DNA of 64,000 nt from Lacinutrix sp. Bg11-31. GTDB lineage: Bacteria; Bacteroidota; Bacteroidia; Flavobacteriales; Flavobacteriaceae. The notes beneath the pieces were generated by a model. That model had not been told where the DNA came from and did no database searches. It saw nothing but the letters and a program-made list of their open reading frames with translations. Location of the stretch: positions 1,240,001-1,304,000 of the forward strand of contig NZ_CP025118.1 of assembly GCF_002831665.1 (NCBI RefSeq), written 5' to 3'. Positions 33,904-42,513 of this stretch are shown piece by piece. Positions within the stretch are counted from its first letter, which is position 1. Each line of letters opens with the position of its first letter. A program made the translations under genes and the position numbers.

Positions 33904-33938
33904 CAAAAATATTGCAACATACTTGTGTTTACAAGTAT
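33904..33938 (-). promoter_or_regulatory. Promoter with an operator-like palindrome for the beta-barrel gene
   Basis: On the minus strand a -7 element TATTTTTG (33911 to 33904) lies 20 nt after a TTG. That TTG is inside the perfect inverted repeat ATACTTGT-N4-ACAAGTAT (33919-33938). Spacing and sequence match the Bacteroidota promoter pattern. The start codon is at 33875, about 25 nt downstream of the predicted transcription start. The rest of the gap to 34240 is AT-rich and holds a second palindrome, TTTTGTTTA-C-TAAACAAAA (34018-34036). Confidence 0.65.
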
Positions 33939-34240
33939 AAATAGTTAATAAAAATAGTGCTATTTGTAACTACTTAAAAATCAATTTTTTCAATAAAAAC
34001 TTTAACAAAAAATTTAGTTTTGTTTACTAAACAAAAACATAATTTATATTTATAAATGCTTAGAAATTAGATATTTAAAACTTATTGTCACTGTTTTGTT
34101 TTTGCTTTTTAAACTTTTTTCAGTAGAAAAACCATTAAACAATAGACTCTGTATTAAAAACAAATAAAATTAGAGGATTCTGTAATAATTATAAAAATAA
34201 ATTAGCGTATTTGTAATAACCCTTAAGGTTCTTAACAAGA

Positions 34241-34274
34241 AAAAAATGCAAATGCTGCATAAAAGCAGCATTTG
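34241..34274 (-). terminator. Terminator of the exported protein gene at 34295
   Basis: CAAATGCTGC (34249-34258) pairs with GCAGCATTTG (34265-34274), and a U run follows on the minus strand. Confidence 0.85.
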
Positions 34275-34294
34275 TAATTTTTTATAGACTATTA

Positions 34295-35167
34295 TTAATC
34301 TTTTAAATAAAAATCAATTTGAGTTTGTTCTCCTTTATTTAAATTGGTTAATGCTTTTATTTTAGAATTATCCACAAAAATTTCTATTACTGCAGTATTT
34401 GTAGACATACTTCCAACATTATCTGCAGTTAAAATAAATGTGTTCTTTTTATTAACTAAAGTTAATGGAATACTTTTTCTGTCTTTTTTAGTTTCAAAAT
34501 TTCTTAAAAGAGTATTGCCATTATATTTTAAAGTAACCTTATCACCATCTAGTTTCCCACCATCGAATATTTCAATTCTTATGTTTTTACTTTTAGAAAA
34601 TACGCTTAAAACTTGTTTGTCTCTCAAGATATTCATGTTAACAGAATCCATGATTTTTACAATATTACTACGCTCTTTAAGGCTATCTGGTATTTTTTTA
34701 GTTTTACTAATAATCTTTTGCACTTTTGCAATGCGCTTTTCCATTTTCTCTTTTGTGCTTAATAAAATATCACCATTAATACATTGTGTGTTATCAGAAA
34801 AAAGGCCTTTAAACTTTCCTGTAATTTTACTATTCCCTAATTTAAACTTAGAGCTTTTAAAATTTACGAAACAAAAATCTTCTTGTACAATTGGGGACTT
34901 TGTATAAACAATATCTTTTTCTTTAAACTCAATAAATTTCTCAATGGCATTGTATTTACCATATAAGTTTGACTTTGTTTCGTGTAAGCCTCCTACATCG
35001 GTAAGAGAGTAACCTTTAATTTCACCATTTTTTTCAACAAATTTAATTTGATATGTTATTAAAGAACTGTCATTCAATTTTATAGCTCCAACATACTCAT
35101 AATTGTTTTGTGAAAAAGAAACATTAACGAATAAAAAAACGAATAAAAAGTTAGTGAAGTATTTCAT
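34295..35167 (-). CDS. Exported hypothetical protein
   Basis: This is a 290-residue protein with signal peptide 1-19 (FLFVFLFVNVSFSQ). It opens with NNYEYVGAIKLNDSSLITYQ, and a central stretch of Lys/Asp-rich helix (RIAKVQKIISKTKKIPDS) precedes a C-terminal beta-rich part (IRIEIFDGGKLDGDKVTLKY) that recalls a small jelly-roll of the kind found in cell-surface proteins. I do not recognise the family by name. It sits upstream of the TM2 gene, from which it is divergent by 50 bp. Confidence 0.7.
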   Translation of the reverse strand: MKYFTNFLFVFLFVNVSFSQNNYEYVGAIKLNDSSLITYQIKFVEKNGEIKGYSLTDVGGLHETKSNLYGKYNAIEKFIEFKEKDIVYTKSPIVQEDFCFVNFKSSKFKLGNSKITGKFKGLFSDNTQCINGDILLSTKEKMEKRIAKVQKIISKTKKIPDSLKERSNIVKIMDSVNMNILRDKQVLSVFSKSKNIRIEIFDGGKLDGDKVTLKYNGNTLLRNFETKKDRKSIPLTLVNKKNTFILTADNVGSMSTNTAVIEIFVDNSKIKALTNLNKGEQTQIDFYLKD

Positions 35168-35218
35168 TGTGTTAAAAAAAAGTATTAATATTGAGTGTAA
35201 AACTAATCAATAAAACTT

Positions 35219-35569
35219 ATGAAAACTAAATTATTTTTAACACTCTTAGTGTTTTTTGTAGCTTTAACCTCAAGCTACGCATCGTTTCCAGTTGAAAGAA
35301 CTGTAAAAACAGAAACGACAACCTCTAATTCTGATACAATGGATGTATCTGATGTAAACCAAGTATTGTTTACTTCTCCTGCAGTTGCTGGAAGTGATGA
35401 CAAATGGATTGGTGTCGCATTATGGGCTTTTTTATGGCCATTTGCAGCGCACAGATGGTTCCATGGCTCTCCAATAGGATGGAATATTCTATTTATTATA
35501 ACTTTTGGAGGTCTGGGTATTTGGGCAATAGTTGATTTAATCAATATGTTGACAGACAACTTCTACTAA
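35219..35569 (+). CDS. TM2 domain-containing protein
   Basis: This is a 116-residue protein with a signal-peptide-like start (FLTLLVFFVALTSSYA) and a C-terminal TM2 unit, two membrane helices joined by a short turn (WIGVALWAFLWPFAAHRWFH, then WNILFIITFGGLGIWAIVDL). The TM2 family joins two membrane helices with a D/N-R-F-like turn. Here the turn is H-R-W-F-H-G. Function unknown. A terminator follows at 35591. Confidence 0.82.
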   Translation: MKTKLFLTLLVFFVALTSSYASFPVERTVKTETTTSNSDTMDVSDVNQVLFTSPAVAGSDDKWIGVALWAFLWPFAAHRWFHGSPIGWNILFIITFGGLGIWAIVDLINMLTDNFY

Positions 35570-35590
35570 AAAAAATATTTTACAAATTAG

Positions 35591-35614
35591 AAAGCCACTT
35601 ATTAAAGTGGCTTT
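35591..35614 (+). terminator. Terminator of the TM2 gene
   Basis: AAAGCCACTT (35591-35600) pairs with AAGTGGCTTT (35605-35614), followed by a T run. Confidence 0.75.
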
Positions 35615-35628
35615 TTTATTTTAGTACT

Positions 35629-36525
35629 ATGAAATGGCAAAATGCACTTAAAGACTATCAACTCTATCTTAAAATTGAGCGTGGCTTATCGAACAACACG
35701 ATAAGCAACTATAGTTTTGATGTTAAAAAACTAATTAAGTACTTAGAAGATAATAATATTACCATCTCTCCTATTTTAATTTCAAAAGAAACTATTCAAC
35801 ACTTTATTTATACTATTGCCAAAGAGGTTAACGCTCGTTCTCAATCTAGATTAATTTCAGGTTTAAAAGGTTTTTTTAATTATTTAGTTTTCGAAGATTA
35901 TAGAGAAACAAACCCGTTAGATGCAATTGACTCTCCTAAAATTGGAAGAAAGCTTCCAGATACATTAAGCGAAAGCGAAATAAACCAACTTATTGATGCT
36001 ATAGATTTAAGTACACCACAAGGTGAGCGCAATCGTGCCATTTTAGAGTTGCTTTATGGTTGCGGATTACGTGTAAGCGAGTTAACGCATCTTAAAATTT
36101 CGGACTTGTTCTTCGAGGAAGACTTTATTAAAGTTACTGGCAAAGGTGATAAGCAACGTTTTGTGCCAATTATTGATGCTACAAAAAAGTATATTAATAT
36201 CTACAGAAAAGAAATACGAAATCATCAAACTATTCCAAACGAGTTTAAAGACACTTTATTTTTAAACCGAAGAGGTAAACAGTTAACTAGAGCCATGATT
36301 TTTACTATAATAAAGCAATTATCTATAAAAATAAATTTAACCAAATCTATTTCTCCTCACACGTTTAGACACTCTTTTGCTACTCATCTTTTAGAAAATG
36401 GAGCAGATTTAAGAGCTATACAACTTATGCTTGGTCATGAAAGTATTACTACTACAGAAATCTATATGCATGTAGATAAAAGCCATTTAAAAAATGTCAT
36501 AAAATCCTTTCATCCAAGGCAGTAA
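35629..36525 (+). CDS. xerD: Site-specific tyrosine recombinase XerD
   Basis: XerD with XerC resolves chromosome dimers at dif. The 298 residues have an N-terminal SAM-like core-binding domain (about 5-90) and a catalytic domain with R-x-x-(H/K) in GCGLRVSELTHLKISDL (Arg about 146), Lys in VTGKGDKQRFVPI, H-x-x-R in HTFRHSFATHLLENGAD and nucleophile Tyr in TTTEIYMHVDKSHLK. It is close in length and pattern to housekeeping XerD, not to phage or transposon integrases. No dif-like site is obvious in the window. Confidence 0.93.
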   Translation: MKWQNALKDYQLYLKIERGLSNNTISNYSFDVKKLIKYLEDNNITISPILISKETIQHFIYTIAKEVNARSQSRLISGLKGFFNYLVFEDYRETNPLDAIDSPKIGRKLPDTLSESEINQLIDAIDLSTPQGERNRAILELLYGCGLRVSELTHLKISDLFFEEDFIKVTGKGDKQRFVPIIDATKKYINIYRKEIRNHQTIPNEFKDTLFLNRRGKQLTRAMIFTIIKQLSIKINLTKSISPHTFRHSFATHLLENGADLRAIQLMLGHESITTTEIYMHVDKSHLKNVIKSFHPRQ

Positions 36526-36665
36526 AGCAATATTTTATAATAAATAAGTGAGTAAAAAAGTATTTTTTCTATATATTTAGCTATAACTATTTCTAAAAAC
36601 AATAAATTCCTTCAAAATTAATTGTATCACGTTTTATAATTTTTTGAACTATTACTTTTTTTTTA

Positions 36666-37784
36666 ATGAACTTAAATACTCCCAAATCTAGCCTTAAAAA
36701 GTTTCAAACCGCTTTAGAAATATCTAAAATTGGTGTTTGGGATTTTAATGAAAAAAAAAACAAGGTCTTCTTTTCTAAATCATCAAAAGCAATAATTGGA
36801 TTTGAAGACGATAACACCTTTGGTGATAATATTGACGACTGGAATGATAGAGTACATCCAGATGACAAAAAAAAATATAAAAAAGATTTTAACAATCATA
36901 TAAATGGAAAGACAACCTTTTATATTAATAAACATAGAGTATTATGTAAAGATGAATCTTATAAATGGATTTTAGATAAAGGCCAGATTATTAACGATCA
37001 CATTAAAGATGGCTACATTCATTTTATTGGAACACATACAGATATTACTGAACAAGAAAAAAACGAAGTTAAAGTCCATAACGCGCTTACCATCGCAACA
37101 AAGCAAAATAACAAGCTTAAGAATTTTGCACACATTGTAACTCATAATTTAAAACAGTATTCTGGAAATTTTGAAAGCTTGTTAGAGTTTTATGATCAAG
37201 CAGAAACCGTTTTAGAAAAAGAAGAACTTATTGTCCATTTAAAGGATGTATCTACTTGTTTAAATAGAACTATTCAAAATTTAAACGAGATTGTTTCAGT
37301 CCAATCTAAAAAAGAGACAGATATTCAAAAACTTAATATTAGTACTTTTATTGAAGAAACATTAAAGTTATTAGATATTATTATTATTGAAAGTAATGCT
37401 ACTATTAATAATAGTATTAACCCAGAACTATTTGTCTGTTACAGTCCTGCTTATTTAGAGAGCATTATACAAAATCTATTAACAAATGCAATTAAGTATA
37501 AGCATCCTGAAAGAGATCCAATTATAACTTTTAGTACAGAACTTACAAAAGACAAATTAATTCTTTCTATTAAAGACAATGGCCTAGGTATAGATCTTAA
37601 TAAGTACGGTAAAGATATTTTTGGGCTGTATAGAACATTTCACCACAACGAAGATGCCGAAGGTGTAGGCTTGTATTTAACAAAAAATCAGGTAGAAGCT
37701 TTTGGTGGGGAAATTACTATTGAAAGTGAAGTTAATATAGGTACTAAATTTAATATTATTATTCCAAATAAAAAACCCAATTAG
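36666..37784 (+). CDS. PAS-domain sensor histidine kinase
   Basis: This is a 372-residue soluble sensor kinase without membrane helices. A PAS_3 domain is at about 12-130 (GVWDFNEKKNKVFFSKSSK, DWNDRVHPDDKKKYKKDF, DITEQEKNE). Then comes a HisKA-like helix with the phospho-acceptor His in IVTHNLKQYSGNF (about residue 160), and a HATPase domain (NLLTNAIKYKHPERDP, IKDNGLGIDLNKYGKDIFGL, GVGLYLTKNQVEAFGG). No response regulator gene is adjacent. The terminator stem overlaps the last codons. Confidence 0.9.
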   Translation: MNLNTPKSSLKKFQTALEISKIGVWDFNEKKNKVFFSKSSKAIIGFEDDNTFGDNIDDWNDRVHPDDKKKYKKDFNNHINGKTTFYINKHRVLCKDESYKWILDKGQIINDHIKDGYIHFIGTHTDITEQEKNEVKVHNALTIATKQNNKLKNFAHIVTHNLKQYSGNFESLLEFYDQAETVLEKEELIVHLKDVSTCLNRTIQNLNEIVSVQSKKETDIQKLNISTFIEETLKLLDIIIIESNATINNSINPELFVCYSPAYLESIIQNLLTNAIKYKHPERDPIITFSTELTKDKLILSIKDNGLGIDLNKYGKDIFGLYRTFHHNEDAEGVGLYLTKNQVEAFGGEITIESEVNIGTKFNIIIPNKKPN

Positions 37785-37802
37785 TTTTACTAATTGGGTT
37801 TT
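37772..37802. terminator. Bidirectional terminator between the histidine kinase and rny
   Basis: AAAACCCAATTAG (37772-37784) pairs perfectly with 37790-37802, with A and T runs on both sides. It includes the kinase stop codon and serves rny on the minus strand too. Confidence 0.85.
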
Positions 37803-37825
37803 GAAATCTAATATATTTACAATTT

Positions 37826-39400
37826 CTATTTTGCAATATTAACTGCTCTTGTCTCTCTAATTACTGTTACTTTTACCTGACCTGGATACGTCATATCTGT
37901 TTGTATTTTCTGTGAGATACTAAAAGATAAGTCTGCTGCATTTTGATCGTTTACTCTTTCGCTTTCTACAATAACACGTAATTCTCTACCTGCTTGAATA
38001 GCATAAGCTTTCTTTACACCTTGAAAACCAAAAGCTATATCTTCTAAATCTTTTAAACGTTGGATATAACTATCTAAAACTTGACGTCTTGCTCCTGGTC
38101 TTGCTCCAGAAATAGCATCACAAACTTGAATAATTGGAGATAATAAAGAAGTCATTTCTACCTCGTCGTGGTGAGCACCAATAGCATTACAAACCTCTGG
38201 TTTTTCACCAAATTTTTCTGCCCATTGCATACCTAAAATAGCGTGAGGTGTTTCCATATCTGCTTCTGCATCTGGCACCTTACCTATATCATGTAATAAT
38301 CCTGCTCTTTTAGCCAATTTTGGATTTAAACCTAATTCAGCAGCCATTATACCACATAATTTTGCAACTTCTCGCGAGTGTTGTAGTAAGTTCTGACCAT
38401 AAGAAGAACGGTATTTCATACGACCAACCATTTTTATTAATTCAGGATGTAAACCGTGAATTCCTAAATCTATAACTGTACGCTTACCTACTTCTATAAT
38501 TTCTTGCTCTATTTGTTTCTGTGTCTTTTTAACAACCTCTTCAATTCTTGCAGGATGTATTCTTCCATCTGTTACTAACTTGTGTAAAGATAAACGTGCA
38601 ATTTCACGTCTTACAGAATCGAAACAAGATAATATAATCGCTTCAGGAGTATCATCTACAATAATTTCAACACCAGTAGCAGCTTCAATAGCTCTAATGT
38701 TTCTACCTTCTCTACCAATTATACGTCCTTTAACATCATCATTCTCGATATTAAATACAGACACACAGTTATCTACTGCTTCTTCTGTACCAATACGTTG
38801 TATGGTATTAATAATTATTTTCTTAGCATCTTGTTGAGCGGTTAGTTTCGCTTCTTCCATTTTACCTTGAACATAAGCCATAGATTCAATCTTAGCTTCG
38901 CCTTTAAGCGATTCTACCAATTGCGTTTTTGCATCTTCGGCAGATAAGCTAGAAATAACTTCTAATTGCTGTATTTGGCTTTTATGAAGTCTGTCTACTT
39001 CCTCTTGTTTTTTATCTAAAACTTCTAAACGATGGTTGTAGTCTTTTTGTTTAGCTTCAACTTCTAAGTTAGATTTTTTTGACTTTGCAAGTTCACTAGA
39101 CACTTGAGATTCTTTATCTCTAGTACGTTTTTCGGCTTCCGATATTTTCTTTTCTCGTGAAGAAATCACTTTTTCATGCTCAGACTTAAGCTCAATAAAT
39201 TTCTCTTTGGCTTGAAGCATTTTATCTTTTTTAATGCTTTCGCCTTCGCTATTTGCATCTCTTAAGATGTTTGATGCCGACTTTTTTGCATTTTTAGTCA
39301 GTTTAGAAGCATTATTCTTCTCCATAATTTTTGCTATAACAAAGCCAATAATAGCTCCAATAGCAACTCCTGCAATACTAAATATAATTGTTTGATCCAT
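37826..39400 (-). CDS. rny: Ribonuclease Y
   Basis: RNase Y is a membrane-anchored endonuclease that starts mRNA decay. From the ATG at 39400 it is 524 residues: one N-terminal membrane helix ([19 protein letters not shown]), a coiled coil (about 30-190), a KH domain ([20 protein letters not shown]), and an HD domain with [20 protein letters not shown] and [19 protein letters not shown]. An upstream extension of 43 residues is open but overlaps the 6S RNA and has no family sequence, so I reject it. The gene ends the unit ZapB-like, zapA, 6S RNA, rny. Confidence 0.94.
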   Translation of the reverse strand: MDQTIIFSIAGVAIGAIIGFVIAKIMEKNNASKLTKNAKKSASNILRDANSEGESIKKDKMLQAKEKFIELKSEHEKVISSREKKISEAEKRTRDKESQVSSELAKSKKSNLEVEAKQKDYNHRLEVLDKKQEEVDRLHKSQIQQLEVISSLSAEDAKTQLVESLKGEAKIESMAYVQGKMEEAKLTAQQDAKKIIINTIQRIGTEEAVDNCVSVFNIENDDVKGRIIGREGRNIRAIEAATGVEIIVDDTPEAIILSCFDSVRREIARLSLHKLVTDGRIHPARIEEVVKKTQKQIEQEIIEVGKRTVIDLGIHGLHPELIKMVGRMKYRSSYGQNLLQHSREVAKLCGIMAAELGLNPKLAKRAGLLHDIGKVPDAEADMETPHAILGMQWAEKFGEKPEVCNAIGAHHDEVEMTSLLSPIIQVCDAISGARPGARRQVLDSYIQRLKDLEDIAFGFQGVKKAYAIQAGRELRVIVESERVNDQNAADLSFSISQKIQTDMTYPGQVKVTVIRETRAVNIAK

Positions 39401-39420
39401 TTTAGTTAGTTTAATTGTAT

Positions 39421-39619
39421 AAAAAAAGCCTACACTAATTTTGGTTTTGTATAAACTCCTTAAAAACACGTTTAGGGTTAACAAGCTGATCAAGTATCTG
39501 CCCAAATAGATACTGAATAAATTCAGCAATACTCTATTAGCAGCACGCTTTTACAACTTAAACTCACCCTTTTTAAAGAATTAACTGTTGAGTTTATCAA
39601 AAAAATAATTAATGTAGGC
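39421..39619 (-). ncRNA. ssrS: Probable 6S RNA (6S-Flavo type)
   Basis: On the minus strand the region between zapA and rny folds as a long closed hairpin. The terminal stem GCCTACATTAAT (from 39619) pairs with ATTAGTGTAGGC (ending 39428), followed by seven U (39427-39421). After an A/U-rich internal loop comes a second stem, ATAAACTC with GAGTTTAT. The middle is open and holds short apical hairpins such as AGTATCT-N8-AGATACT. 6S RNA is about this length (here about 192 nt), has this shape with a large central bulge, and is next to zapA in many bacteria. It mimics an open promoter and binds RNA polymerase. The assignment comes from shape and neighbour, with no covariance model run. Confidence 0.68.
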
Positions 39620-39646
39620 AGTAACCTAATTTTATTTATAAGAACG

Positions 39647-39940
39647 TTACGAACTTAAATGTAAATCTAGCATTTGGTTTAAAGCGTTTAACTTTTCTTC
39701 CACGTGTTCGTTTACATGTTCTTTATCTAAAGTCTTCTGTTCTACTTGAGATGCAAATTGTAAAGCACACATGGCTAAAACATCTTGTTTATCTCTAACA
39801 GAATAACTTTGCTCAAACTGTTTTATCATAGCTTCAATCTTTTTAGCTGCTATTCGTAGACCTTCTTCCTGACTTGGTGGAATTGTTAAAGGATATACTC
39901 TATTCGCTATCGAAAGCTTTATTTTAAGCATTTCTGCCAT
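39647..39940 (-). CDS. zapA: Cell division protein ZapA
   Basis: ZapA binds and bundles FtsZ filaments at the division site. The 97 residues show the N-terminal beta-alpha domain (LKIKLSIANRVYPLTIPPSQ, EEGLRIAAKKIEAMIKQFE) and a C-terminal coiled-coil helix (DVLAMCALQFASQVEQKTL). It lies 16 bp after the coiled-coil gene at 39957 and is followed by the 6S RNA, the same arrangement as zapA-ssrS in other phyla. Confidence 0.92.
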   Translation of the reverse strand: MAEMLKIKLSIANRVYPLTIPPSQEEGLRIAAKKIEAMIKQFEQSYSVRDKQDVLAMCALQFASQVEQKTLDKEHVNEHVEEKLNALNQMLDLHLSS

Positions 39941-39956
39941 AAGTTGCTATGTTACA

Positions 39957-40247
39957 TTATTCAGAGAGTTGACCAATACAATGATCTATTTCTCTTATTA
40001 ATGCGTTTATTTTGAGTTTTGTTTCTCTTTTATCTTCATCACTGCCAAGTATTGTATTGGCCATTTTGAGTGTATTGTACTTATCTTTCCAAGCTTTAAT
40101 TTCTAATTCTTGGTTTTTTATTGTACTGTGATATTGTGCTTGTTCTTGAGATAATTTTAAATTAGTTTCCTTTAAAACATCATTGTTTTGCAGGACTTTG
40201 CTTATTTTTTTATCTAAAGCATCTACAATATCCTCTATATTACTCAT
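39957..40247 (-). CDS. Short coiled-coil protein, ZapB-like
   Basis: This is a 96-residue, almost fully helical protein. Heptad patterns run through DIVDALDKKISKVLQNNDVL and LKLSQEQAQYHSTIKNQELE, and the C-terminal part is INALIREIDHCIGQLSE. It has no catalytic motif or membrane segment. Its place directly upstream of zapA suggests that it is a ZapA partner in FtsZ ring assembly, as ZapB is in E. coli. The promoter at 40272-40302 lies 25 bp upstream. Confidence 0.75.
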   Translation of the reverse strand: MSNIEDIVDALDKKISKVLQNNDVLKETNLKLSQEQAQYHSTIKNQELEIKAWKDKYNTLKMANTILGSDEDKRETKLKINALIREIDHCIGQLSE

Positions 40248-40271
40248 CTACAAATATCAATACTTATCCTA

Positions 40272-40302
40272 CAAAGTTAACAGAACACAACCTATTTAAC
40301 AA
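40272..40302 (-). promoter_or_regulatory. Promoter of the zapB-like - zapA - ssrS - rny unit
   Basis: On the minus strand a -33 TTG (40302-40300) and a -7 TAACTTTG (40279-40272) are 20 nt apart, the standard Bacteroidota spacing. The start codon follows 25 nt after the -7 element. Confidence 0.65.
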
Positions 40303-40352
40303 TTGTTTTTTCATAAAATTTAAAATAAAAACACTAAATTCAACTTATCAGT

Positions 40353-40630
40353 ATTTAAACTTCAAAAAACCAATACTATGGCTTGACTTTACATTTAACT
40401 CACTCTTAAAAATCAATAAAAGATAAAAAGTAACAAATTCACGGTTTTTGCATTATAAAATTACAAATATAAAATCTATTTGAAGCTTAAAAAAACCATT
40501 AATATTTCAATTTATCAACTATATATAATTTGGTTCCGAAGCTTCGAGAGTACCAAATTATTTAAAATAGGCTTTCCTTTTTATTATTAAAATTTAAACC
40601 ACAAAAAACCAATACAATGGCTTGGTCTTT
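40353..40630 (+). repeat. Pair of 38-39-bp direct repeats 239 bp apart in the gap before the M23 gene
   Basis: Copy 1 (40353-40390) and copy 2 (40592-40630) share ATTTAAAC, then CAAAAAACCAATAC(T/A)ATGG, then CTTG(G/-)(A/T)CTTT. They differ at about five positions. The 476-bp gap 40248-40723 also holds the promoter at 40272-40302 and the hairpin at 40527-40559, but no gene. Confidence 0.7.
40527..40559. repeat. Hairpin with a CGAAGCTTCG centre
   Basis: AATTTGGT (40527-40534) pairs with ACCAAATT (40552-40559), around the palindrome CGAAGCTTCG at 40537-40546. It lies between the two direct repeats. It may be a dispersed intergenic element or a terminator-like structure without a gene. Confidence 0.55.
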
Positions 40631-40723
40631 GATTTTGTCTTTGCTATTAATAATCAATTGTATATTTTAGCATCTATATCAAAATTCGCTACTATTCGAT
40701 AATACTAAAAATCGACATAAATA

Positions 40724-42415
40724 ATGCATATGCGCAAATTCCTTTTATTTTTCCTAATTAGCTATTCTGTTTTTTCGCAAAACGAATATCCTCAGGACTA
40801 TTTTAGATCACCTTTAGATATTAATATTGTTTTGGCTGGAACTTTTGCCGAGTTGCGCTCCAACCACTTCCACTCTGGTTTAGATATTAAAACTAAGCAA
40901 ATAGTAGGTTTAAAAGTATATGGTGTTGCAGATGGTTATGTTAGCAGAATAAAAATTGCTCACTTTGGCTACGGAAAAGCTTTATACATCACACATCCTA
41001 ATGGTTATACAAGTGTTTATGCTCATCTACAAAAATTTAGTCCTGCTATTGAAAAATATATTAAAGCCAAACAATACGAGAAAGAATCTTTTGAAATTGA
41101 AGTTTTCCCAACTTCTGAAGAACTAAAAATTACAAAAGGAGAAATAATAGCTTATTCTGGAAACACTGGAAGCTCTTCTGGTCCGCATTTGCATTTCGAA
41201 ATTCGTGATAATGCCGAAAGACCAATTAACCCAATGCTTTTTGGTGTTGATGTTAAAGACACTACAAAACCTATTATTTCCAACGTTTACGCCTATCCAA
41301 TTGGAGACAACTCTCATGTTAATGGCTCGAACAAAAAACAAAAGCTTCGTGTGATTCCTCAAAAAAATGGAGATTATAAAATTGAAGATTTAAAAGCATT
41401 TGGTACTATTGGTTTTGCTGTACAGACTGTAGATAGGCAAGATTTGGCTGCCAACAAAAATGGTGTGTATAATATATCTACCTATTTTAATGGTGTTCAG
41501 AATTTCGAAATAGATTTCAAGCGTTTTTCATTTGCAGAAACAAAACACCTAAACCGCTTAATAGATTACTCTCATTTTAAAACCGAAAAACAAAGGCTTC
41601 AGAAGCTATTTATTGAAGAAAACAATCCGTTAAGTTTGTACGATAATATTATTGACAGTGGTTACATTACTATTTACGACAGCACAGCTTCAGTCTACAA
41701 AGCTAAAATTAGCGACTTTAAAGGCAACGAAACCAACTTAGACATTACAATTAAAGGCGACGTTAAATTACCTAACGATGTTGAAGAAAAAGTGACTACG
41801 CAACATTACATACAACACGATCTGGAAGCCGAATTAGAACAAGATAAATTTAAAGTCGGTTTTTATAAAGACACCTTTTACGATAGCTTTTTTATAGATT
41901 TTAGTGTTAAAAATGATACACTTACACTGCACAAACCAATACTTCCCGTTAAAAAAAGCTTTACTATTTCTTACGATATTAGCGATTTTAATGAAGAAGA
42001 TTTAAAACAATTATATATAGCCGAATTAATAGGCTGGAATGATTGGCCAAGCTATTCTACAACAAAAAGGAAAGGAAATACGCTTAGTACATATACTAAA
42101 GATTTAGGAACCTACGTTTTAGCAAGAGACACCATTGCTCCTACAATTAAAGCTGTAAATTTTAAAGATGGCAGCTGGCTTAGTAAATACCGTTATTTAA
42201 AAGTAAAAATTAACGATGTAGGTACAGGTCTTTCGAGCTATAGAGCGACTGTAAATGGCAAATGGATTTTAATGGAATACAATTATAAAAAGAAAATCTT
42301 AACTTACGATTTTAACGATGCTGTTGTAACAGAAACCAAAAATAAATTAAAAGTAATAGTAACAGATAATGTAGGAAATAATACTACATTTGAAACTACT
42401 TTTTTTAGGAAATAA
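40724..42415 (+). CDS. M23 family metallopeptidase, exported
   Basis: This is a 563-residue exported protein with signal peptide 1-18 (LLFFLISYSVFSQ). An M23/LytM domain is at about 35-185 with the zinc ligands in SNHFHSGLDIKTK (H-x-x-x-D) and SSGPHLHFEIRDNAE (H-x-H). The intervening G-Y-G-K-A and Y-A-H-L motifs are in HFGYGKALYITHPNGYTSVY and AHLQKFSPAIEK. This endopeptidase class cuts peptidoglycan cross-bridges. The C-terminal 370 residues are beta-rich and unassigned. Starts at 40724 or 40730 (MRKFLL) are both possible. The TonB receptor gene follows. Confidence 0.9.
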   Translation: MHMRKFLLFFLISYSVFSQNEYPQDYFRSPLDINIVLAGTFAELRSNHFHSGLDIKTKQIVGLKVYGVADGYVSRIKIAHFGYGKALYITHPNGYTSVYAHLQKFSPAIEKYIKAKQYEKESFEIEVFPTSEELKITKGEIIAYSGNTGSSSGPHLHFEIRDNAERPINPMLFGVDVKDTTKPIISNVYAYPIGDNSHVNGSNKKQKLRVIPQKNGDYKIEDLKAFGTIGFAVQTVDRQDLAANKNGVYNISTYFNGVQNFEIDFKRFSFAETKHLNRLIDYSHFKTEKQRLQKLFIEENNPLSLYDNIIDSGYITIYDSTASVYKAKISDFKGNETNLDITIKGDVKLPNDVEEKVTTQHYIQHDLEAELEQDKFKVGFYKDTFYDSFFIDFSVKNDTLTLHKPILPVKKSFTISYDISDFNEEDLKQLYIAELIGWNDWPSYSTTKRKGNTLSTYTKDLGTYVLARDTIAPTIKAVNFKDGSWLSKYRYLKVKINDVGTGLSSYRATVNGKWILMEYNYKKKILTYDFNDAVVTETKNKLKVIVTDNVGNNTTFETTFFRK

Positions 42416-42513
42416 AAACATATCGTCACGTTGAGCTTCTGGAAATGCTTATTAACTATAAGCTTTAAAAATTTTCAACAAGTACAGATTGGCAAACAAA
42501 TAAAAAAACAACC

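Noticed and set aside
35629..36525. The tyrosine recombinase considered as the integrase of a mobile element
   Set aside because: Its length and motifs are those of housekeeping XerD, it lies near aroQ, and no attachment repeats, tRNA gene or other mobile genes are present.
39401..39529. A 43-codon upstream extension of rny
   Set aside because: It lies over the 6S RNA candidate and its terminator, and has no sequence typical of RNase Y. The ATG at 39400 begins the standard N-terminal membrane helix.
42420..42510. A GTCACGTTGAGC-type stretch in the gap between the M23 and TonB genes
   Set aside because: It resembles one end of a repeat that I associate with Flavobacteriaceae, but I found no inverted partner here, so it is not listed as a repeat.
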